Shown in pieces: positions 1 to 5,172 of a stretch of DNA of 7,374 nt (positions are counted from its first letter, which is position 1; every line of letters starts with the position of its first letter). The notes under the pieces were generated by a model that saw only the letters and a list, made by a program, of their open reading frames with translations, was not told the origin of the DNA and ran no database searches. The stretch is from Alphaproteobacteria bacterium (GTDB lineage Bacteria; Pseudomonadota; Alphaproteobacteria; Rs-D84), in assembly GCA_009782725.1 (NCBI GenBank), contig WRIM01000025.1, positions 1 to 7,374 of the forward strand, in the 5' to 3' direction. A program made the translations under genes and the position numbers.

Positions 1-1
1 T

Positions 2-88
2 GAAAGAAAGCCGTCTCAGAGTGTATTTCTGCGCGGGTGGATGAATCGCGCCGACCTTATGCAGGCAAGCGGCTGTCACAGTCAATAA
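2..88 (+). CDS. possible 3' end of an upstream gene (partial, unrecognised)
   Basis: Reading from base 2, one frame is open for 28 codons and stops at TAA 86-88, just before the ribosome-binding site of the next gene. The last residues read SGCHSQ. The other two frames are also open for part of this stretch (one stops at 42-44, one at 103-105), so openness alone proves little. I do not recognise the fragment. It is kept because the stop sits immediately ahead of the next gene's Shine-Dalgarno site, a spacing typical of an operon. Chance openness is a real alternative. Confidence 0.22.
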   Translation, partial: ERKPSQSVFLRGWMNRADLMQASGCHSQ

Positions 89-101
89 CAAAGGGGACAT
101 C

Positions 102-527
102 ATGAAAAAAATTATTTATTTGCTAATCGCAATTTGTGTCGTAAATGCGGCGCATGCCGACATGGGAACGGGGCAATTCCGCGATGCGTTGTTAAAATGC
201 GACGATGCGCGGGATGCTTCGATGTCGGACAAGAATTCTACTAATGACATGAACCAAGTTATTTTGGATGCATCGAATTGTTATGTCAAAGTTGGAAATG
301 CGGTGATTAAAAAATTCTATGCCGATACCGCGGAAGACACCGGAAAGAAATTCGCGGCATTTGCGAACGCCATATATTCCGCGTCCCAAAATCTTTACAG
401 CGGCCCGGACGAATGCTATCCCGAATGCGGCCAGATTTCTACAAACCTTCGCATAAACATGACCGAAGCGGTAATCAAAAGATACATCACGGACATGCTT
501 GATTACATCGATACTTTGGATGTGTAA
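102..527 (+). CDS. small secreted cysteine-containing protein, unknown function
   Basis: Protein of 141 residues. The N-terminus is a classical Sec signal peptide: Met-Lys-Lys, a hydrophobic core (residues 4-16) and a probable cut after AAHA at residue 19, before Asp20. The mature part, about 122 residues, is polar and probably helical, with four cysteines (C33, C60, C105, C109). The last two form a C-x3-C pair in a proline/glycine-rich turn (residues 101-110), suggesting two disulfides in an oxidising compartment. No lipobox is present, so it should be periplasmic or released rather than a lipoprotein. The start is supported by AAGGGG at 91-96, 5 bases before the ATG. The stop lies 4 bases from the stop of the convergent ferredoxin gene, and no hairpin terminator is visible between them. 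The layout recalls small periplasmic helical proteins such as LprI-like inhibitors, but I see no diagnostic motif and assign no function. Confidence 0.8.
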   Translation: MKKIIYLLIAICVVNAAHADMGTGQFRDALLKCDDARDASMSDKNSTNDMNQVILDASNCYVKVGNAVIKKFYADTAEDTGKKFAAFANAIYSASQNLYSGPDECYPECGQISTNLRINMTEAVIKRYITDMLDYIDTLDV

Positions 528-531
528 AATT

Positions 532-753
532 TTATGCGGTCGCTTTCGGCGGGGTTGCCGGCGCGACTTTGGGTGCCGGAACATCGACGGCAATCGCCAT
601 CATCGGGCATACGCCCGCGCATGTTCCGCAAGATATGCACATTTCCGGATTAATCCAATACTTGCCGTCTTTGGGTGAGATCGCCGCGACCGGGCACACG
701 CCCGCGCACGCGCCGCAAGTCACACATTTATTAGGGTCGATTTTATATACCAT
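532..753 (-). CDS. 2[4Fe-4S] ferredoxin, clostridial type
   Basis: Protein of 73 residues with two complete C-x2-C-x2-C-x3-C-P motifs: C10, C13, C16, C20-P and C39, C42, C45, C49-P. These are the hallmark of small bacterial ferredoxins that carry two [4Fe-4S] clusters and shuttle low-potential electrons in the cytoplasm. The two halves resemble each other (xCGxCAGVCP in both), reflecting the family's old internal duplication. After the second motif the chain runs on into an Ala/Pro/Lys tail (residues 59-73), longer than in the shortest clostridial ferredoxins and probably disordered. The gene lies 4 bases after the stop of the Bax inhibitor-1 gene. Its Shine-Dalgarno site AGAAGG (761-766, minus strand) is formed by the last codons of that gene, so the two are probably co-transcribed and translationally coupled. 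The electron donor and acceptor cannot be told from this window. Its presence suggests anaerobic or low-oxygen metabolism. Confidence 0.93.
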   Translation of the reverse strand: MVYKIDPNKCVTCGACAGVCPVAAISPKDGKYWINPEMCISCGTCAGVCPMMAIAVDVPAPKVAPATPPKATA

Positions 754-757
754 TTTA

Positions 758-1474
758 TTACCTTCTTAGATTTAACAATGACAATATGTATTGAAACATT
801 GCGATGAATGCAATATAAAGATGCAATGCGCCCAAAATCGCCAATTGGCCTTTGGTTGTATCGTCTCCGCCCGCGGCGTATGCTTTCTTCAAGAATTGCA
901 TGTCGTAAGCCGTAAACAAAGCGAATACCAAGACGCCGATTATGCATACGATTGTCGCAAAAGTACTGCCCAGCGGCCATATGAATGACGCGACGCCGAC
1001 AAATATCAAACCTATCATTCCCATGAACAAGAATCGTCCAAGAAACCCAAGGTCTTTGGTGGTGCGATATCCGAACAAAGCCATGCACGCGAACATCAAC
1101 GCGGCGATTATGAACGCTTGCAATATGGATGCGGGATTAACGGCCAGCGACACGGCGACAAGCGGCGTTATAACAAATCCGATCATGATTGAATAAATGG
1201 CCAACAATAATCCGCCGATTGCGGGTTTAAGCGAGAATATTCTAACCTGGGCCCAAATGGATAAAAATAATCCGCCGAACATAACGATATAGAACAATGC
1301 GGAAAATCCGGTAAAGTCGGCATTAAAGACCAGCGGCAATCCCCACATCAAAGTCGCGTACGTCGATATGGCGGTCAGCGCCACCGCGCCGAACATCATC
1401 GCAAACACGCGTTTGAAAAATAATTCGATTCCGGCTGGTGCCCCGCTTTTTTGAACGGGTAATTTTTTTGGCAT
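758..1474 (-). CDS. Bax inhibitor-1 / YccA family membrane protein
   Basis: Protein of 238 residues with seven predicted membrane helices (about 26-44, 57-76, 86-109, 115-135, 144-165, 170-190 and 212-234), as in the Bax inhibitor-1 (TMBIM/YccA/YbhL) family. Family marks include YRTTKDL at 136-142 between helices 4 and 5, TAYDMQ at 188-193 at the end of helix 6 with Asp191, and GALHLYIAF at 215-223 in helix 7. Family members act in the inner membrane; the Bacillus homologue YetJ is a pH-sensitive calcium leak channel, while YccA and relatives affect FtsH activity. In YetJ an aspartate pair in helices 6 and 7 forms the pH sensor; here the helix 7 position appears to be Ala222. The start is fixed by AAAGGAG (1481-1487, minus strand), 6 bases before the ATG. 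It is the first gene of a two-gene unit with the ferredoxin. Confidence 0.93.
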   Translation of the reverse strand: MPKKLPVQKSGAPAGIELFFKRVFAMMFGAVALTAISTYATLMWGLPLVFNADFTGFSALFYIVMFGGLFLSIWAQVRIFSLKPAIGGLLLAIYSIMIGFVITPLVAVSLAVNPASILQAFIIAALMFACMALFGYRTTKDLGFLGRFLFMGMIGLIFVGVASFIWPLGSTFATIVCIIGVLVFALFTAYDMQFLKKAYAAGGDDTTKGQLAILGALHLYIAFIAMFQYILSLLNLRR

Positions 1475-1480
1475 AATTTT

Positions 1481-1487
1481 CTCCTTT
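1481..1487 (-). promoter_or_regulatory. Shine-Dalgarno site of the Bax inhibitor-1 gene
   Basis: On the minus strand this reads AAAGGAG, a near-perfect anti-16S match, with 6 bases before the ATG at 1474. It confirms the start of the membrane protein gene. Confidence 0.85.
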
Positions 1488-1502
1488 ATTTATCTGGGAA
1501 TT

Positions 1503-1531
1503 AATATAATATAATTGTCAAAGGATTTCAA
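1503..1531 (-). promoter_or_regulatory. sigma70-type promoter for the Bax inhibitor-1/ferredoxin unit
   Basis: On the minus strand TTGAAA (1531-1526) and TATATT (1508-1503) are separated by 17 bases, each one mismatch from the consensus hexamers. The expected transcription start, near 1496, would give a leader of about 20 bases containing the Shine-Dalgarno site. This is a match by eye; the local AT-richness raises the chance of accidental -10 matches. Confidence 0.5.
1505..1515 (+). promoter_or_regulatory. tandem TATAAT -10 elements for the lgt unit
   Basis: Two overlapping perfect TATAAT hexamers (1505-1510 and 1510-1515) lie upstream of the plus-strand unit. No good -35 hexamer is seen at the right distance, so they are only candidate -10 elements. 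Transcription from about 1517-1522 would start downstream of the TTG at 1515, arguing that the first gene begins at ATG 1542 instead. They overlap the minus-strand promoter, so the two directions would compete for polymerase. Confidence 0.4.
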
Positions 1532-1541
1532 GAAGTTTAAA

Positions 1542-1916
1542 ATGCAATTTACCGAAGCCGATATTTTAAATGCTGGCAAAGCTTCTTTCTTGAAAAAGAT
1601 GAAAGAAGTAGAAATGGCGGCCAACCTTGCAGACTGCGACGAAGCCCGCTATGCAGAGATTTTAAAATATTTGCTGCGGCTTGCGACGCTGCGCAAAACA
1701 TATCTGGATCAAAGGCTTTTAAACAAAAACAGAATGAAAGAATCTTCTGTGAAACTTTATCAACAAGAACGGGAAAAATTGTCGGACAAGATTGGCGAAA
1801 TCGGCAAAATACTTGGAATAGATGTAAAGAAAAACTTTATAGAATCCGCGGCGAAAATAAAATTCAAACAGTTAACGACAATCGAAAAACCCGTCGTTCA
1901 CAAAAGGGTAAAATAA
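1542..1916 (+). CDS. charged helical protein of unknown function, upstream of lgt
   Basis: Protein of 124 residues from ATG 1542. The frame can be extended to a TTG at 1515, but that codon overlaps a TATAAT element and has no ribosome-binding site, whereas ATG 1542 follows the purine-rich AAGAAG (1530-1535) by 6 bases. The sequence is rich in Lys and Glu with regularly spaced Leu/Ile, and residues 1-95 look almost wholly helical, possibly coiled coil. There is no signal peptide, membrane helix, cysteine cluster or catalytic motif that I can see, so it should be cytoplasmic. The C-terminal 25 residues are basic (ending HKRVK). The stop TAA overlaps the ATG of lgt by one base (TAATG), indicating co-transcription and translational coupling. 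I do not recognise the family. Its location ahead of lgt is the only functional hint, and a weak one. Confidence 0.72.
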   Translation: MQFTEADILNAGKASFLKKMKEVEMAANLADCDEARYAEILKYLLRLATLRKTYLDQRLLNKNRMKESSVKLYQQEREKLSDKIGEIGKILGIDVKKNFIESAAKIKFKQLTTIEKPVVHKRVK

Positions 1917-2737
1917 TGGCAATCTCGATTACTCCGATTTCACCGGTCGCGCTTGAAATATTGGGGCTTGAAATCCGGTGGTATGCGTTGGCTTATATTA
2001 TTTCGTTTATTTTGGGTTATTGGTTTATGCGGAAATTGTATATGGGGGGTAGGCTTCATACTAAAAAAAATTGGGACGATTTATTGGCGGCCGTAATTAT
2101 CGGCACGATTATAGGCGGAAGGCTTGGCTATGTTTTGTTCTATAATCTTTCGTATTTTCTTGCTCATCCGTTAGAGATTTTTGCGGTTTGGAATGGCGGA
2201 ATGGCATTTCACGGCGGATTGTTGGGGGTGATTGCGGGCGTGTTTTTCTTTTCCAAATGGAGAATCAAAGATGCTTTCGGCATTTTGGATTTAATGGCCG
2301 TTGTAACGCCGATTGGTTTATTTTTCGGCCGCATTGCGAACTTTATTAATATGGAGGTTATGGGTCGCGCGACCGACGGCCCGCTTGGCATAGTATTCGT
2401 TGACCGCGCCGGCATGCCTTTGGGAGACGGAATTCCCCGCCATGCCAGTCCCCTTTACGAGGCCGCACTAGAAGGCATTTTGTTATTCATAATAATGTTT
2501 ATATTGTGGAAATTTACAAAGCTGCGAAATCATACGGGAATGCTTTCCGGGATATTTGCAATTACGTATGCATTGTTCAGAATCGTTGCGGAACAATTCC
2601 GCCAACCGGATGCCCAGATTGGGTTCTTGACCGATTGGGGATTGACCATGGGTGCGCTTTTGTCGGGGGTAATGTTGACCGCCGGCATAATCGCAATTGT
2701 TATTTCATTAAGAAAAGGTTCGACATGCCGGGAATAA
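1916..2737 (+). CDS. lgt: prolipoprotein diacylglyceryl transferase Lgt
   Basis: Protein of 273 residues, close to the usual 260-300. Lgt transfers the diacylglyceryl group of phosphatidylglycerol to the lipobox cysteine of prolipoproteins in the inner membrane, the first step of lipoprotein maturation. Visible family motifs in order: IRWYALAY (20-27), GGRLGYVLFYN (67-77), WNGGMAFHGG with His99 (92-101), the signature FFGRIANFIN with Arg139 and Asn142 (136-145), MGRATDGPLG (149-158), PRHASPLYEA (174-183) and RIVAEQFRQPDAQIG (222-236). His99, Arg139 and Asn142 match the essential His103, Arg143 and Asn146 of E. coli Lgt. The usual PRHPSQLYEA box is altered to PRHASPLYEA, otherwise the protein looks intact. 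The start overlaps the preceding stop (TAATG) and is preceded by AAGGG (1904-1908) at 7 bases. The 3' end overlaps the next gene by 13 bases. Confidence 0.96.
   Translation: MAISITPISPVALEILGLEIRWYALAYIISFILGYWFMRKLYMGGRLHTKKNWDDLLAAVIIGTIIGGRLGYVLFYNLSYFLAHPLEIFAVWNGGMAFHGGLLGVIAGVFFFSKWRIKDAFGILDLMAVVTPIGLFFGRIANFINMEVMGRATDGPLGIVFVDRAGMPLGDGIPRHASPLYEAALEGILLFIIMFILWKFTKLRNHTGMLSGIFAITYALFRIVAEQFRQPDAQIGFLTDWGLTMGALLSGVMLTAGIIAIVISLRKGSTCRE
2713..2718 (+). promoter_or_regulatory. Shine-Dalgarno site inside lgt that sets the acetyltransferase start
   Basis: AAAAGG lies within the last codons of lgt, 6 bases before ATG 2725. It decides the start of the downstream gene, whose frame would otherwise remain open much further upstream inside lgt. 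Confidence 0.7.
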
Positions 2738-3288
2738 TCACATCCGCAAATATTCCGAAACTGCCGGGGAACGGCCCGGATTTATCCATGGGCCGGCACA
2801 GCTATATGGGCGGCGATTATTTCATCGGATACGGTCGCGTTGAGATTGGAAATTTTACTTCGATCGGCAATGGAATTACGATCGACCCGGGCGTGCATCC
2901 GCTTGACCGTTTATCGACAAGCCCGTTTACATACCAAAAATTTATGGGCTTTGAATCAAAGCATTCCAAGCCGTTCACCCAATACAAGAATGTCAAAATC
3001 GGAAACGATGTTTATATTGGTCACAAATGCACGATAATGGGCGGCGTGACAATCGGCGACGGCGCGGTGATTGGAATAGGCGCGGTTGTAACGCGCGATG
3101 TTCCGCCTTTTGCGATTGTCGGCGGAATTCCTGCGCGCGTCATTCGATACAGATTCGAACCCGCAATAATTACAGATTTACTTCGATTGAAATGGTGGGA
3201 TTTGTCGGATGAAGTTATTTCAGAATTGCCGGTTTGCGATGTTTCCGAATGTATCGAAATTTTAAAAAGAATCCGCGCGTCTATATAA
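2725..3288 (+). CDS. hexapeptide-repeat O-acetyltransferase, CatB/Vat (XAT) type
   Basis: Protein of 187 residues starting at ATG 2725. The open frame reaches far upstream, but that part is out-of-frame lgt sequence. The fold is a left-handed beta helix of hexapeptide repeats: EIGNFTSIGNGITI (40-53) and VKIGNDVYIGHKCTI through GVTIGDGAVIGIGAVV (90-122), followed by the family's closing signature DVPPFAIVGGIPARVI (125-140) and KWWDL (156-160). His58 in GVHPLDRLSTSPF (56-68) matches the catalytic histidine that CatB and Vat enzymes carry in a loop before the inserted segment. Members transfer acetyl groups from acetyl-CoA to hydroxyls of antibiotics, sugars or envelope polysaccharides. The partner lgt and lack of a resistance context favour an envelope sugar substrate, but that is inference. 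The gene overlaps lgt by 13 bases at its start and the PEBP gene tail to tail at its end. Confidence 0.9.
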   Translation: MPGIITSANIPKLPGNGPDLSMGRHSYMGGDYFIGYGRVEIGNFTSIGNGITIDPGVHPLDRLSTSPFTYQKFMGFESKHSKPFTQYKNVKIGNDVYIGHKCTIMGGVTIGDGAVIGIGAVVTRDVPPFAIVGGIPARVIRYRFEPAIITDLLRLKWWDLSDEVISELPVCDVSECIEILKRIRASI

Positions 3289-3786
3289 TCCTGTAATAGT
3301 GGTGGCGGCGATTGAATGAGATTTTATTGCGGCCGCGACTTGATACGGCGTCATGCCCGCATCCAAATCCAATTGTTCAACGTTCATTGCATACATTGTA
3401 AAATGATAATGATGCGCGCCGCCACCGATTGGCGGGCAAGGGCCGCGATAACCGGCCGCGCCGAAATCGCCCGGAATTTCACGCGCGGGCGATGCAAACT
3501 TTTCTCCGCGTGCAACGCCCATGACATTCACAGGAATATCGACAACAATCCAATGATAAAATCCGTGCTCGTTTTTAGAATCCGGGTCATGCATAATCAA
3601 TGCCAAACTTTTCGCATTTGGGGGCACGCCGTCCCATTCTAAATCGGGCGAAATATTTCCACCGTCGCAAGCATATTCGGCCGCGATAAATAATCCGTCG
3701 CGCACAGCGGTGCTGGACATATCAAACGCATTTGCTTTTGCCATAGTAAACACCCCCATAAGTATAATCGCCAAAATTTTTTTCAT
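3262..3786 (-). CDS. secreted YbhB/YbcL-family (PEBP) protein
   Basis: Protein of 174 residues: a signal peptide (MKKILAIILM core, probable cut after KANA at residue 20) followed by a phosphatidylethanolamine-binding-protein fold of the bacterial YbhB/YbcL, Raf-kinase-inhibitor-like type. Motifs in order: SPDLEWDGVPPNAKSLAL (46-63), the ligand-pocket DPDS (67-70), HWIVVDIP (78-85), and GYRGPCPPIGGGAHHYHF (112-129) followed by TMYAMN, all characteristic of the family's anion-binding pocket. The physiological ligand of the bacterial proteins is not settled; the signal peptide places this one in the periplasm. The Shine-Dalgarno site is weak (AAGA about 7 bases before the ATG). Its last 27 bases overlap the end of the acetyltransferase gene on the other strand. 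It is divergent from the DUF488 gene. Confidence 0.94.
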   Translation of the reverse strand: MKKILAIILMGVFTMAKANAFDMSSTAVRDGLFIAAEYACDGGNISPDLEWDGVPPNAKSLALIMHDPDSKNEHGFYHWIVVDIPVNVMGVARGEKFASPAREIPGDFGAAGYRGPCPPIGGGAHHYHFTMYAMNVEQLDLDAGMTPYQVAAAIKSHSIAATTITGLYRRADSF

Positions 3787-3810
3787 ATATGTATCTTAAT
3801 ATCTGAATAT

Positions 3811-3820
3811 TGCATATGCA
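3811..3820. promoter_or_regulatory. 10-base perfect palindrome between divergent genes
   Basis: TGCATATGCA reads the same on both strands and lies in the 100-base space between the divergent PEBP and DUF488 genes, 25 bases before the PEBP start. It could be an operator for a dimeric regulator. It is short and AT-centred, so a chance palindrome is possible. The rest of this intergenic space shows only the candidate DUF488 promoter. Confidence 0.2.
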
Positions 3821-3838
3821 CCGGGAACATCTTCCTGT

Positions 3839-3866
3839 TTGGAATCGCGGTACGAATTGATAAAAT
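3839..3866 (+). promoter_or_regulatory. candidate promoter of the DUF488 gene
   Basis: TTGGAA (3839-3844) and TAAAAT (3861-3866) are spaced by 16 bases, 4/6 and 5/6 matches to sigma70 consensus. The implied transcription start lies only about 14 bases before ATG 3887, close to the Shine-Dalgarno site AAAAGGA (3874-3880), which makes this promoter less secure. Confidence 0.3.
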
Positions 3867-3886
3867 TACGATAAAAAGGAATATCG

Positions 3887-4255
3887 ATGATCGGCATAAA
3901 AAGAATCTATGACGCGCCGTTAAAAAGCGACGGGTATCGGATTCTGATAGACCGTCTTTGGCCGCGCGGCGTTTCCAAAGAACACGCGCGTCTTTACGAG
4001 TGGGCCAAAGATATTACGCCATCAACCCAACTTCGCCAAGAATTGCATCACAATGCGGATGCCCCGCACGAATATGAAATATTCAAACGCGCATACTTAA
4101 AAGAACTGAGCAGCAATCCAAACGCGCCCGCATTTATAAATGAAATGAAAGAATTATTGTCCCGAGGAAATGTAACACTGTTGACCGCGTCTAAAAATCC
4201 GGACGTCAGCCACGTCCCGGTTCTGAAAGAATTTATTGAAAATAAACTGGCATAA
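3887..4255 (+). CDS. DUF488 family protein (YeaO-like)
   Basis: Protein of 122 residues, the usual length for this family. It shows the full YeaO-type pattern: IKRIYDAP (4-11), the signature DGYRILIDRLWPRGVSKE (15-32), WAKDITPSTQLR (39-50), a FKRAYLKEL stretch (66-74) and VTLLTASKNPDVSHVPVL (96-113). The proteins are small, cytoplasmic and of unresolved biochemical function; the conserved Arg/Asp/Trp cluster suggests a ligand or catalytic site. The start is supported by AAAAGGA (3874-3880) 6 bases before the ATG. It looks monocistronic: the gene upstream is divergent, and a separate strong promoter begins 8 bases after its stop. Confidence 0.92.
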   Translation: MIGIKRIYDAPLKSDGYRILIDRLWPRGVSKEHARLYEWAKDITPSTQLRQELHHNADAPHEYEIFKRAYLKELSSNPNAPAFINEMKELLSRGNVTLLTASKNPDVSHVPVLKEFIENKLA

Positions 4256-4263
4256 AATTTGCT

Positions 4264-4292
4264 TTGACAATTGTTCGTAATAAAAATACAAT
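4264..4292 (+). promoter_or_regulatory. strong sigma70-type promoter of the purH-like gene
   Basis: TTGACA (4264-4269) is a perfect -35 hexamer, 17 bases before TACAAT (4287-4292), a 5/6 match to the -10 consensus. The expected transcription start near 4299 leaves a leader of about 40 bases, too short for a known purine riboswitch. It also shows that a TTG at 4264 in frame with the gene is not the translation start. Confidence 0.8.
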
Positions 4293-4338
4293 TCATCGAA
4301 ACGGGTGCAACCGAGAGAGCAATATAAAAGGCAAAAAT

Positions 4339-5103
4339 ATGGTCAGATTACCCCCCCCCCCCAAGAAAAACGCGCTAATCAGCGTCACTGATAAAACTGG
4401 TCTTGAAACCTTTGCGTCGCAGCTTGTCGATCTGAATTACAATATACTTTCAAGCGGCGGCACCGCGGAATATTTGCGCGGATTTAATATTCCTGTAACC
4501 GATGTGGCACTTTATACTAAAAGCCCTGAATTCCCCGGCGGACTTGTCAAAACATTGCATCCTAAAATCTATGCCGGAATTTTGCACGACAGAACCAATC
4601 CTGAACATGTTGCCGCATTAAAGAAAATGCGTGCCAAACCGATAAATATGGTTGTGGTTAATTTATACCAATTCGGCAAAGCAGCATTGGAAATTCCGAA
4701 ACCGGCCGCGGACGAACGCATTGCGGCAAAGATTACAAATAACCATGACATAGGCGGCCCGTGCATGTTAAACGCCGCCGCAAAACGCCACGGTGATGTT
4801 TGGGTTGTCACGTATGCCGAAGATTATGATACGGTCATCAAAGCGCTGAAAAACAATCCCGACGATTACGCTCTAAGACGCAAATTGGCGGGCAAGGCTG
4901 AGAATTATCTTGGCGTGTATCATGGTTCAATCGGCGCATATTATTCGACCGAGACGTTCCCGATGCACATGGCGATTCCGCTTGAAAGAATATATAACCC
5001 GCAAGACGCGGATACCGCGATATATCAAACCGTCGGTATGAAGAAAAAGCAAGTCCTTACCATGTATGGAAATCAAGCGGGCATCGGCCAACTTACCCAA
5101 TAG
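4339..5103 (+). CDS. stand-alone IMP cyclohydrolase (PurH N-terminal domain only)
   Basis: Protein of 254 residues from ATG 4339, with AAAAGG (4326-4331) 7 bases upstream. The frame extends back to 4264, but that part is promoter and leader. It matches the MGS-like IMP cyclohydrolase half of PurH, which closes the ring of FAICAR to give IMP: ALISVTDKTGL (12-22), SSGGTAEYL (38-46), VKTLHPKIYAGIL (70-82), VVVNLY (105-110), HDIGGPCMLNAAAKRH (136-151) and GVYHGSIGAYY (192-202). Lys71, Tyr110, Asp137 and Lys149 correspond to the catalytic Lys66, Tyr104, Asp125 and Lys137 of human ATIC. The AICAR transformylase half, some 300 residues in normal PurH of about 520, is absent: the chain ends about 45 residues after the domain and a terminator follows within 15 bases, so this is not a local frameshift. 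Oddities are a run of 12 C encoding Pro5-Pro8 and Leu69 where Arg is usual. It may be a split PurH partner (purJ-like) or a decayed or repurposed copy. Confidence 0.88.
   Translation: MVRLPPPPKKNALISVTDKTGLETFASQLVDLNYNILSSGGTAEYLRGFNIPVTDVALYTKSPEFPGGLVKTLHPKIYAGILHDRTNPEHVAALKKMRAKPINMVVVNLYQFGKAALEIPKPAADERIAAKITNNHDIGGPCMLNAAAKRHGDVWVVTYAEDYDTVIKALKNNPDDYALRRKLAGKAENYLGVYHGSIGAYYSTETFPMHMAIPLERIYNPQDADTAIYQTVGMKKKQVLTMYGNQAGIGQLTQ
4351..4362 (+). repeat. homopolymeric tract of 12 C within the purH-like coding start
   Basis: Twelve consecutive C encode four prolines at codons 5-8, just ahead of the first strand of the domain. Loss of one C brings the stop TAA 4376-4378 into frame after 12 residues. 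Gain of one brings TGA 4389-4391 into frame after 17. The tract is therefore placed to switch the protein on or off by slippage. It is far longer than any other G/C run in the window. A sequencing or assembly length error is possible and would alter the reading of the start. Confidence 0.9.
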
Positions 5104-5117
5104 TCGAATCAAAAAAC

Positions 5118-5142
5118 AAAGCCCGCGTTATGCGGGCTTTTT
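5118..5142 (+). terminator. intrinsic terminator after the purH-like gene
   Basis: AAAGCCCGC (5118-5126) pairs with GCGGGCTTT (5132-5140) around a five-base loop GTTAT, and the T run continues to 5142. A GC-rich stem of nine pairs followed by T residues is a typical Rho-independent terminator, 14 bases after the stop codon. It separates the purH-like gene from the downstream large gene. Confidence 0.92.
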
Positions 5143-5172
5143 AAATTATGTTGTTCTAAGCAAATTTTACTA

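Noticed and set aside
192..593. Minus-strand frame of 133 codons opposite the small secreted protein
   Set aside because: It is basic, lacks a ribosome-binding site and overlaps both the secreted protein gene and the end of the ferredoxin gene. It is an antisense shadow.
569..769. Plus-strand frame with an internal repeat (GHTPAH twice)
   Set aside because: The repeat is the complementary reading of the ferredoxin's two duplicated cysteine motifs, not an independent protein.
1515..1541. TTG start for the protein ahead of lgt
   Set aside because: The codon overlaps a TATAAT element and lacks a ribosome-binding site. ATG 1542 is better placed.
2506..2724. N-terminal extension of the acetyltransferase inside lgt
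   Set aside because: The translated extension has no acetyltransferase character and is out-of-frame lgt; ATG 2725 has a good ribosome-binding site and gives the usual family length.
4299..4338. Possible purine riboswitch in the purH-like leader
   Set aside because: The leader is about 40 bases, with no three-helix junction or terminator/anti-terminator structure.
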